Notes under the pieces: generated by a model
The model's database searches: none
What the model saw: only the letters and a program-made list of their open reading frames with translations
Told to the model about the DNA's origin: nothing
Translations under genes and position numbers: made by a program
NCBI RefSeq assembly: GCF_900114495.1
Contig: NZ_FOZI01000005.1
Coordinates: 1-64,000 of the forward strand
From: Dyella sp. OK004
Lineage (GTDB): Bacteria; Pseudomonadota; Gammaproteobacteria; Xanthomonadales; Rhodanobacteraceae
Direction of reading: 5' to 3'
DNA length: 64,000 nt
In this document: positions 33,695 to 41,131 of the stretch, piece by piece
How positions within the stretch are numbered: position 1 is the first letter of the stretch
Layout: each line of letters starts with the position of its first letter

Positions 33695-34612
33695 TTAGCG
33701 CGGGTACTTCGCCATGATCTTGTGCACTTCCTTGACCAGCGCCACAGCCTGGTCCAGCGGGCGCAGCCACATGTTGCGGCCGAACATCACGCCCTGCGCG
33801 CCGGAGGCCATGTAGAACTCGACCTTGCGCAGCACCGCCGCGTCGTCGTCGTTCTTTTCGCCGCCGGAGAACAGCACCATGGTGCGGCCGGCCGAGCGCA
33901 CTACACGCTGGCTGCGCGTGCTGGCGTCTTCATCCAGCTTGTCGTACGGGGCAGGTGCGTTGGTGCGGTTGTCATTGGGCTCGTGCAGCTTGACGATGTC
34001 GGCGCCCAGCTCCACCGCGACACGTGCGGCGTAGTCCTGCGCGAACAGGCTGTTCTTGCCGCCCTTGGCTTCGACGGCCTCGCCACGCGGATACGACCAC
34101 ACCACCAGCGGCATGCCGTAGCGCTCGCAATCCTGGCGCACTTTTTCAAACTGGCGGAACTCGTCGTGCTGGCGCGGCGAACCCACATACATGGTGTAGC
34201 CGACCGCGTCGGCACCGAGACGCACGGCGTCTTCCACCGAAGCGAACAGCGGCGAAGTGGCCTCCGCATCGCTGGGGATGTTGGTCTTGCCGTTGAGCTT
34301 GAGGATCAGCGGAATGCGGCCGGCGTAATCGCCCATGTACTTCTCGGCCAGACCCACGCCCAGCGCGATCGCGGAGAAGTTGCCTTCCACCGCCAGGCGG
34401 AACTGGTACTCCGGATCGATCGCCGGCGGGTTGGGGAAGAAATCGGTGGGGCCGTGTTCCAGGCCCTGGTCCAGCGGCAGCACCAGCAGGCTGCCATTAC
34501 GCGGGCCGTGACCATAGAGAAGGCGCCACAGACGTGCGCGCTTGCCGTGCGAAAGCGACAATTTCGAAAACTTTTCGGAAGCTTTCGAAAGGGCTTGTAA
34601 GCTCTGATTCAT
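33695..34612 (-). CDS. Class I fructose/tagatose-bisphosphate aldolase (DhnA/FbaB type)
   Basis: 305 residues. LVLPLDQGLEHGPTDFF near residue 45, LILKLNGKTNI, VGYTMYVGSP, VVWSYPRGE, and the Schiff-base region ADIVKLHEP with Lys at about 210; then VLFSGGEKNDD and GVMFGRNMW for phosphate binding. The Lys-dependent class needs no metal. Beside AgaS and two PfkB kinases it most likely splits tagatose-1,6-bisphosphate (or fructose-1,6-bisphosphate) into dihydroxyacetone phosphate and glyceraldehyde 3-phosphate. It is divergent from agaS across 57 bases. Confidence 0.88.
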   Translation of the reverse strand: MNQSLQALSKASEKFSKLSLSHGKRARLWRLLYGHGPRNGSLLVLPLDQGLEHGPTDFFPNPPAIDPEYQFRLAVEGNFSAIALGVGLAEKYMGDYAGRIPLILKLNGKTNIPSDAEATSPLFASVEDAVRLGADAVGYTMYVGSPRQHDEFRQFEKVRQDCERYGMPLVVWSYPRGEAVEAKGGKNSLFAQDYAARVAVELGADIVKLHEPNDNRTNAPAPYDKLDEDASTRSQRVVRSAGRTMVLFSGGEKNDDDAAVLRKVEFYMASGAQGVMFGRNMWLRPLDQAVALVKEVHKIMAKYPR

Positions 34613-34703
34613 TTCGAATACCCTGAATTCCGTGACAGAACGGTTTCACATTCGAGCGAATCGGGCAAAATGTCAATACTTGATAAGAAAACGAAAGCAA
34701 ATG
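34562..34703. promoter_or_regulatory. Candidate DeoR/AgaR operator cluster in the divergent promoter
   Basis: TTTCG occurs at 34562, 34573, 34583 and 34612, the first three spaced by 11 and 10 bases, one helical turn each. On the other side, the complement of about 34683-34703 reads TTTGCTTTCGTTTTCTTATC, similar in style to TTTCRTTT AgaR boxes. The three phased sites lie inside the first codons of the aldolase gene. Confidence 0.5.
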
Positions 34704-35872
34704 ATGCCCTCGTGGAACTGCGTGCGCGCCCCCTGGCGGAGCAGCAGGCGGCGGGCTACGCCGATACTTTGCGCGAGATTCTTCAGCAGCCGGCGACCTG
34801 GCGCGGCACCGCCGCCTTGTTGCGCGAGCCGGCGGTGCGCGAATGCATCGCGCGGGCACTGACGCCGCGGCCCGCTTCCATCGTGCTGACCGGTTCCGGC
34901 AGCTCCATGTATATCGGCGAATGTCTGGCGCCCACGCTGCAGGCTGGGCTCGGCATTTCTACGCAGGCGATCGCCGCTGGCACCTTGCTCACGCATTGGC
35001 GCAGCGTGCTGCCGCCGGGGCCGGGCTTGCTGATTTCGCTGGCGCGCTCGGGCGACAGCCCGGAGAGCGGCGGTGTGGTGGATCGCCTGTTGGCCGACAA
35101 GCCGGACTGGCGCCATCTGGTCATCACCTGTAACGCCAACGGCAAACTCGCCACGCGCTACAACGACGACCCGCGCGTCAGCGTGGTGGTGCTGGACGAG
35201 CGCACCAACGACCGCAGCCTGGTGATGACCAGTAGCTTTACCAATTTGCTGCTGGCCGGCAGCGGCCTGTTGCTCGGCACGCAGGATGAACTCTCCGAAG
35301 CTGCGGTGTCGCGCCTGGCGTCGACGGTGGAGCAGGTGTTCGCGCAGCAGGCCGACGCGCTGGCGCAACTCGCGTCGCGCGATGTCGAAGCAGCGGTGTA
35401 TCTCGGCAGCGGCGGCGCCATCGGCGCGGCGCGCGAGGTGGCGTTGAAGATGCTGGAGATGACCGGCGGCAAGGTCATCACCATGGCTGAAACTTTCCTC
35501 GGCCTGCGGCACGGGCCGATGTCGAGCATCCGTCCGTCCACCTTGATCGTGGCGCTGCTGTCGCCCGATCCGGCGGTGCGTGGTTACGAACTCGATCTGC
35601 TGCGCGAGTTGTCGCGCAAGCAACTGGGCATGGCGAAGTTGCTGGTGGGCGAGAACCTGCCCGCCGAGGTGATCGCGCCGGGCGATGTGGCGATCGATCT
35701 GCATGGCCTTGGCCATGACGGCGAACTGCCGTCGCATCTGGCTGGCGTGGTCGTGGGGCAATTGCTGGCGATGTTCCGCTGTCTGCAGCTGGGCGACCGC
35801 CCGGACACGCCCTCGCAGGGCGTGCTCACTCGCGTAGTGCAGGACTTCACCCTGCACGGGGCGGACGCGTGA
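34670..35872 (+). CDS. agaS: AgaS-like SIS-domain sugar isomerase/deaminase
   Basis: 400 residues, with two SIS domains: the first around ASIVLTGSGSSMYIGE and LISLARSGDSPESGG, the second around AAVYLGSGGAIGAAREVALKMLEM and FLGLRHGPMS. Length and these blocks match the AgaS group, which deaminates and isomerises galactosamine 6-phosphate to tagatose 6-phosphate. First gene of a tightly coupled plus-strand operon: its stop overlaps the next start (GTGA). Candidate repressor sites lie upstream. A glutamine-fructose-6-phosphate aminotransferase-type function is unlikely because the glutaminase domain is absent. Confidence 0.85.
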   Translation: MSILDKKTKANDALVELRARPLAEQQAAGYADTLREILQQPATWRGTAALLREPAVRECIARALTPRPASIVLTGSGSSMYIGECLAPTLQAGLGISTQAIAAGTLLTHWRSVLPPGPGLLISLARSGDSPESGGVVDRLLADKPDWRHLVITCNANGKLATRYNDDPRVSVVVLDERTNDRSLVMTSSFTNLLLAGSGLLLGTQDELSEAAVSRLASTVEQVFAQQADALAQLASRDVEAAVYLGSGGAIGAAREVALKMLEMTGGKVITMAETFLGLRHGPMSSIRPSTLIVALLSPDPAVRGYELDLLRELSRKQLGMAKLLVGENLPAEVIAPGDVAIDLHGLGHDGELPSHLAGVVVGQLLAMFRCLQLGDRPDTPSQGVLTRVVQDFTLHGADA

Positions 35873-36810
35873 CAGCCGCTGGCCCCGTGAAGCGCGCGCT
35901 GGTAGTGGGCGAGATCAATGTCGATCTCGTGCTCAAGGGCCTGCACGCCGCACCGGCGCCAGGCCAGGAAGTGCTGGCCGACGATTTCCTGATGACGCCG
36001 GGCAGCTCTTCGATGATCTGTGCGATGGGGCTGGCGCGGCTGGGTAATCCGGTGGCATTCCACGGCAAGCTCGGCCTCGATACCTGGGGCGAATACTGCC
36101 TCGGTGCCTTGCGCGACGCGGGCATCGACGTGGCGTCGCTGCGGCCCGATCCCGCATTGCGTACCGGCGTCACGGTGTCGCTTTCCACGCCGAGCGACCG
36201 CTCGCTGGTGACCTTTGCCGGCGCTATCGCGTCGATGCATGCGGATGAGGTGAGCGCCGGGCTGCTGGCGAAAGCCGATCACCTGCACGTGTCTTCTTAC
36301 TACCTGCAGAAGGCGCTGCGCCCCGGTTGCCGCGAGTTGTTTGCGCGCGCGCATGCGGCGGGGCTCAGCACCTCACTTGATCCAGGTTTCGATCCGGCGC
36401 GGCAGTGGGGCTCCGATCTGAGCGAGACCCTGCATGAAGTCGATCTGTTCCTGCCCAACGAGGAGGAACTGAAAGCGATCACCGGGTACCACGATGTGCG
36501 CGATGCGCTGACCGCGCTCGATAACGGGCGCACACGTACGGTGGTCAAGCGCGGCCGCTTTGGCTGCGCCACCTTGCATGAAGGCGAGCTGCTCGAAGTC
36601 CCTGCCTATGTGGTCGATGCCGTGGACAGCACCGGTGCGGGCGACTCGTTCGATGCCGGCTTCCTGCACGCCTGGCTGCGCCAGTGGCCGCTGCGCAATT
36701 GCATGCGCTGGGGCAGTGCATGCGGCAGCCTGTCTACGCGCGGCATTGGCGGTACTACGCGGCAGGCCAATGCGGAAGAGGCGAATGCGCTGGTGGCGAA
36801 CGCGCCATGA
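35869..36810 (+). CDS. PfkB-family carbohydrate kinase
   Basis: 313 residues, starting at a GTG that overlaps the agaS stop. VVGEINVDLVL at the start, PGSSSMICAMGLARLG as the sugar-binding GG-like motif (here with Ser), and DSTGAGDSFDAGFLHAW as the catalytic Asp/anion-hole motif at about residue 245. It is of the ribokinase type, distinct from the FruK type that follows. A role as galactosamine, N-acetylgalactosamine or keto-sugar kinase would fit the locus. The ATGA overlap with the next gene shows coupling. Confidence 0.85.
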   Translation: MTAAGPVKRALVVGEINVDLVLKGLHAAPAPGQEVLADDFLMTPGSSSMICAMGLARLGNPVAFHGKLGLDTWGEYCLGALRDAGIDVASLRPDPALRTGVTVSLSTPSDRSLVTFAGAIASMHADEVSAGLLAKADHLHVSSYYLQKALRPGCRELFARAHAAGLSTSLDPGFDPARQWGSDLSETLHEVDLFLPNEEELKAITGYHDVRDALTALDNGRTRTVVKRGRFGCATLHEGELLEVPAYVVDAVDSTGAGDSFDAGFLHAWLRQWPLRNCMRWGSACGSLSTRGIGGTTRQANAEEANALVANAP

Positions 36811-37769
36811 TCACGGTCGGTGGATTCAATACGGCGATCGACCGGCTGATCAAGGTCGACGCCTTGCGTTGCGGCGAGATCAATCGCGCGCTGGACGAGC
36901 AGGTCTATCCCGGCGGAAAAGGGCTACACGTCGCGCAGACCATCGCCGCGCTGGGCGAGCGAGTGCAGCTGGTGGGCCTGGTCGACGCGGCGCACCGCAA
37001 TCTGATCGCGAAGCATCTGAGCAAGCGCGGCACCTTGTTCCATGGTGTCGAGATCGCGGCCAGCATCCGCACCTGCCTGGCCGTGCAGGATGCATCCGGC
37101 AAGATCACCGAAGTACTCGGCCAGGGGCCGCAGCTCAGCGCGGCGCAACGCGACGATCTGCTGCTGACCTTCCGGCGCTGCATCGATGAAAGCGATCTGC
37201 TGATTCTTTCCGGCAGCCTGCCGCGCGGCATGGCGGAGACCACCTATGCCGAGCTGGCCACGCAGGTGCATGCCATGGGCAAGCGCTGCATGGTCGATGC
37301 GAGCGGCGCGGTGATGCGGCATGCGTGGCAGGCGCAGCCGTTCCTGGTCAAGCCGAATCGCGACGAGATCACCGAGTTGCTGGGGCATCCCGTCGAGGAT
37401 CTCGCGGCGGCCGCCGATGCCGCGCTCGAACTGTATTCGCGCGGCGTAGCGATGCCGGTGGTGAGCATGGGGGCGATGGGCGCTGTCGCCGTCGACGCCA
37501 GCGGTGTCTGGCACGCCTCGATTGTATTGACGGAGATCCGCAACACGGTCGGCTCAGGCGATTGCCTGCTGGCCGGTATGGCGGTGGGCGTCGTGCGCGG
37601 GATGTCGCTGGAACAGACGTTGCGCCTGGGCGTGGCCTGCGGCGCCGCCAATGCGGCTGCCGAGGAGACCGGCTACGTCGAGCGAAAGATGGTGGAGCGC
37701 CTGCTTCCACAGGTGCGCTTGCAGCGCCTGGCGGATGCGGTGAAACGGAGTTGGACGGAACTGAGTTGA
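36807..37769 (+). CDS. 1-phosphofructokinase-type hexose-phosphate kinase (tagatose-6-phosphate kinase candidate)
   Basis: 320 residues from the ATG overlapping the previous stop. FNTAIDRLIKV, PGGKGLHVAQTIAALG (PfkB motif 1), LILSGSLPRGM and NTVGSGDCLLAGMAVG (motif 2, with GSGD in place of the common GAGD). This is the FruK/LacC subgroup that phosphorylates sugar phosphates at C1 or C6. Between AgaS and a class I aldolase, tagatose 6-phosphate is the natural substrate. Third gene of the operon. Confidence 0.87.
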   Translation: MITVGGFNTAIDRLIKVDALRCGEINRALDEQVYPGGKGLHVAQTIAALGERVQLVGLVDAAHRNLIAKHLSKRGTLFHGVEIAASIRTCLAVQDASGKITEVLGQGPQLSAAQRDDLLLTFRRCIDESDLLILSGSLPRGMAETTYAELATQVHAMGKRCMVDASGAVMRHAWQAQPFLVKPNRDEITELLGHPVEDLAAAADAALELYSRGVAMPVVSMGAMGAVAVDASGVWHASIVLTEIRNTVGSGDCLLAGMAVGVVRGMSLEQTLRLGVACGAANAAAEETGYVERKMVERLLPQVRLQRLADAVKRSWTELS

Positions 37770-37856
37770 GCAGGCGGCCGTGCCTTGGGAGGCGCGGCTG
37801 TTTGCGAGGGAGCTTTCAAAGGTAACGAAAACACGCTTGTGGAGCGGTGGAGTTTC

Positions 37857-37942
37857 CACGGGCAACCATCAACGACTGCACCGGACGGGGAGCAACACAG
37901 GTGTCCGCGCAGTCCGCTAGCGAACCACGGGAGAGGGTAGTC
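37857..37942 (+). promoter_or_regulatory. Leader shared with the second TonB-receptor gene, copy 1
   Basis: About 85 bases upstream of the receptor start resemble 43253-43339: GTTTCCACGG against GTTTTCACGG at the left, and an identical 16-base block CGAACCACGGGAGAGG at 37921-37936 and 43318-43333, which includes the ribosome site. The two proteins are not close relatives over this end, so the leader is conserved in its own right. Confidence 0.55.
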
Positions 37943-40900
37943 ATGCGTGCAAAGAAAAGCGGTGGCTGTACGGTCAATGGCAGGGGGAAGCACCTGCTCG
38001 CTTCGTCCATCAGCAAGTCGGTGATGGCCATGCAGTTGGCGTGGGGATTGGGCGGCCTCGCGTTCGCAGGCACTGTCTTCGCGCAGGTCGATACGTCCGC
38101 ACCGGCGGATGCCGCCGCGAAGCCGGCGAAGAAGCAGGACAAGGACGCCGCTCCCGAAAAGGCCGTGCGCTTGCAGCAGGTCACCGTTACCGGCTCGAAC
38201 ATCCGCAGCGTCGACGTGGCGGATGCGCAGCCGGTCATCACGATTGATCGCGTTGCCATCGAGCGCCAGGGTTTCGCTACGGTCGGCCAGATCTTGCAGA
38301 ACATCTCTTCCGCCGCCACGCCCGATCTCAGCATGTCGGCACCCGGCGATCTCGGCCCCAACCAGGGTGGCCAGTTCATCAACCTGCGCGGCCTTGGCGC
38401 ACCGCGCACGCTGGTGTTGGTGGACGGCCAGCGCATTGGTGCCGCGCACGGTGGCTACACCAACGTCAACGTCATCCCCGCCTCGGTCATCGATCACATC
38501 GACGTGCTAGCCAACGGCGCTTCGGCGATCTACGGTTCCGACGCGATTGCCGGCGTGATCAACATCATCACCCGCAAGAATTACAACGGTGCCGAGATCA
38601 ATACCTATAACGGCATCTACTCGCCGCACGGCGACGGCATGCAGAGCCAGTACGACTTCACTTTCGGCAAGAGCACCGACAAGTGGGGCGTGGTGTTCAG
38701 CGCCTCCTACCAGAACCAGCGCCCGGTCTGGACCAGCTCGCGCGACTTTTCGAGCTACCCGTGGACCGACCGCCATCCTTACTACGGCCGTACCTATGTG
38801 GGTCTGCAGCCGATCATCAGCAATGCAGCGTTCCCCGACGGCAGCCATCACGCGGTGGTGCTGAATCAGGGCGGCGATCCGTTCAACCTCGGCGACTATC
38901 ACCGGGTGCGTCCACGTGTGTTCAATGACGGTGGTGATGTGGGCAGCCTCGCCGATGCCGGCGACTACACCTACAACAATCTCAGCGGCCACCAGAACAT
39001 GCTGCGCACGGCCGATACAACCAAGAACCTGTATCTGGACACGCACTACAACATCACCTCGAACATCACCGCGCACTTCAATGCCGGCTACAACATCGAC
39101 CACGAGAAGGCGACGGCGGGCACCAGCACCATGTACAGCGGCATGGGCGGACATGACGACTTTCCGTCGCTGCTATCGGCCGACAGCTACTACAACCCGT
39201 ACAACCAGCCGGGGGTGACGCCGCAGGATGTGAAGTTCTACCGCAAGCTCGCCGGCATCACCTTCAACAGCTACAACAATCCCAAGAACTATCGCTATAG
39301 CGTCGGGCTGGAAGGCAACTTCAGCATGGGCGATCACCTGTTCAACTGGGACGTCAACTACTACGACAGCAAGATCACCGGTGTTAACACGCGCACGGGT
39401 TACTTCAACCTGCTGCATGCGCGCGATGGACTGGGGCCGTCGTTCAAGGGCGCCGATGGCGTGGTCCGCTGCGGCACGCCGGGCAATGTGATCGCCGGCT
39501 GCGTGCCGGTGAATGCGCTGGGTACCCTCACATCGGAGATGCTGCAGTATCTGCAGGTCAACAGCGTGGAGCATTACGGCAGCGAGGAAAAGGCAGCGAC
39601 GGCCGATTTCGGCGGCAACCTGTTCGCGCTGCCCGGCGGCGATTTCAGTTTCGCCACCGGTGTGCAGCATCGCACCGTATCCGGCTACGACAGCCCGGAT
39701 TCGTTCGCGGCGGCCGGTTACTCCACCGATGGCGCGGTCGGCCCGAACAAGGGCAGCTACTTCTTGAACGAGGCATATGCCGAGGTCAACGCGCCGCTGG
39801 CGAAAGACTTGCCGGGCATCCGCAGCCTGTCGCTGGACGCCGCGATCCGCTATTCGAACTACAGCAACTTCGGCAGCACCACCAACAGCTCGTTCAAGCT
39901 GACCTGGCAGCCGATCGAAGACCTGCTGGTGCGTGCGAGCTACGGTACGGGCTTTCGCGCACCCACGGTCAACGACCTCTATCAGGGGCGCTATAACGCG
40001 GGCGGCTTCACCGATCCCTGCGATGCGGTGTACGGGCCGGCCGGCTACGGCTACAGCCCGGTGGTGGCGCAGCGCTGCCTGACCGGTTTTGGCGGGTTGC
40101 CCGGCGTGGGCGCCAACTTCCGCCAGGTCGACCTCACGGGTCTGCCGGTGACCCAGGCCGACGCGGCCGGCATCACCGAGAGCTTCAACGGCGGCAACCC
40201 GCATCTCAAGCCGGAGACTTCGTACAACGGACAGGTCGGCCTGGTGTTCAGCCCGTCGTGGTTGCAGGGCTTCAACTTCACGCTCGACTACTGGCGCTAC
40301 AACATCCGCAACCTGATCACCGGCATCACCAATGACCAGGTGCTGGCCAACTGCTACCAGTTCGGCATTGCCTCGTCTTGCGGCCAGTTCCAGCGCCAGG
40401 CGGGCTCCAACCAGATCATCAACCTGTTGAATCTGGAAACCAATGCGGGCTGGCAGAAGACGAGCGGTTACGACTTCTCGTTTGCCTATGCCTTGCCCAA
40501 GTACTCGTTCGGCCAGTTCAAGCTGGGTCTGTCGGGTACCTACGTCGATAGTTACAACATGCTGCCGACACTCGGGTCGGCCGAGGTCCATGGTGCGGGC
40601 ATTGCCTCGTCGCAGACTGCGATGTCGGTGTGGCGCTTGCGTGGCAATTTCACCATCGACTGGTCGTGGCACGACTTCGGCGCGAACTGGACCATGCGTT
40701 ACTTCTCGCCGCTGAAGGCGCCGTGCGCGTTCCCGCCGCCGGATTCGCGCTCGGCGTTCCCGTGCTCCTTGCCGGACTACTACGCGCCGGGCTCGGGCCC
40801 GCAGCCGATGACGCAGATTGCCTCGGTCACCTTCAACGATGCGCAGGTGTACTGGAAGGCGCCGTGGAATGGCACGTTCTCGCTGGGCGCGAACAACGTC

Positions 40901-41020
40901 TTCAATCGCAAGGGTCCATACGTCTACGGTGGCTATGCGGGCAGCGACACGCCCTACAACTACAACGCCTCGTACGACATCGGCCGCTACGTGTACCTGC
41001 GCTATCAGCAGAAGTTCTGA
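37943..41020 (+). CDS. TonB-dependent outer-membrane receptor
   Basis: 1025 residues from ATG 37943 (GGGAGAGGG upstream). The long signal (to VFAQV) is followed by a Lys/Ala-rich linker. A TonB-box-like VTVTGSNIRSVD is near residue 75, the plug runs to about 190 with NLRGLGAPRTLVLVDGQRIG and GSDAIAGVINIITRK, then the 22-strand barrel with YGTGFRAPTVNDLYQGRYN and a C-terminal YLRYQQKF ending in Phe. It probably imports a glycan fragment released by the surrounding glycosidases. Starts 173 bases after the kinase operon. Confidence 0.92.
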   Translation: MRAKKSGGCTVNGRGKHLLASSISKSVMAMQLAWGLGGLAFAGTVFAQVDTSAPADAAAKPAKKQDKDAAPEKAVRLQQVTVTGSNIRSVDVADAQPVITIDRVAIERQGFATVGQILQNISSAATPDLSMSAPGDLGPNQGGQFINLRGLGAPRTLVLVDGQRIGAAHGGYTNVNVIPASVIDHIDVLANGASAIYGSDAIAGVINIITRKNYNGAEINTYNGIYSPHGDGMQSQYDFTFGKSTDKWGVVFSASYQNQRPVWTSSRDFSSYPWTDRHPYYGRTYVGLQPIISNAAFPDGSHHAVVLNQGGDPFNLGDYHRVRPRVFNDGGDVGSLADAGDYTYNNLSGHQNMLRTADTTKNLYLDTHYNITSNITAHFNAGYNIDHEKATAGTSTMYSGMGGHDDFPSLLSADSYYNPYNQPGVTPQDVKFYRKLAGITFNSYNNPKNYRYSVGLEGNFSMGDHLFNWDVNYYDSKITGVNTRTGYFNLLHARDGLGPSFKGADGVVRCGTPGNVIAGCVPVNALGTLTSEMLQYLQVNSVEHYGSEEKAATADFGGNLFALPGGDFSFATGVQHRTVSGYDSPDSFAAAGYSTDGAVGPNKGSYFLNEAYAEVNAPLAKDLPGIRSLSLDAAIRYSNYSNFGSTTNSSFKLTWQPIEDLLVRASYGTGFRAPTVNDLYQGRYNAGGFTDPCDAVYGPAGYGYSPVVAQRCLTGFGGLPGVGANFRQVDLTGLPVTQADAAGITESFNGGNPHLKPETSYNGQVGLVFSPSWLQGFNFTLDYWRYNIRNLITGITNDQVLANCYQFGIASSCGQFQRQAGSNQIINLLNLETNAGWQKTSGYDFSFAYALPKYSFGQFKLGLSGTYVDSYNMLPTLGSAEVHGAGIASSQTAMSVWRLRGNFTIDWSWHDFGANWTMRYFSPLKAPCAFPPPDSRSAFPCSLPDYYAPGSGPQPMTQIASVTFNDAQVYWKAPWNGTFSLGANNVFNRKGPYVYGGYAGSDTPYNYNASYDIGRYVYLRYQQKF

Positions 41021-41131
41021 CGCGCTCCATTGGAAGGGGCGCGGCAAACAGGCCGCGCTCCCTCTCTTTCCATTCGCCTGCGCTGGTGTAGGGCCATCGC
41101 GGGGACTTCGAACAAGGATGAGGTTTCAGGC

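Noticed and set aside
31494-37769. Sulfoquinovose (sulfo-EMP) breakdown locus, suggested by DeoR regulator, PfkB kinase and class I aldolase
   Set aside because: There is no YihS-type isomerase or sulfoquinovosidase, and the AgaS-type isomerase with LacC/FruK-type kinase fits tagatose phosphate better.
39173-41047. 624-codon open frame antisense to the first TonB receptor
   Set aside because: It is a shadow of the receptor barrel; no start context or motif.
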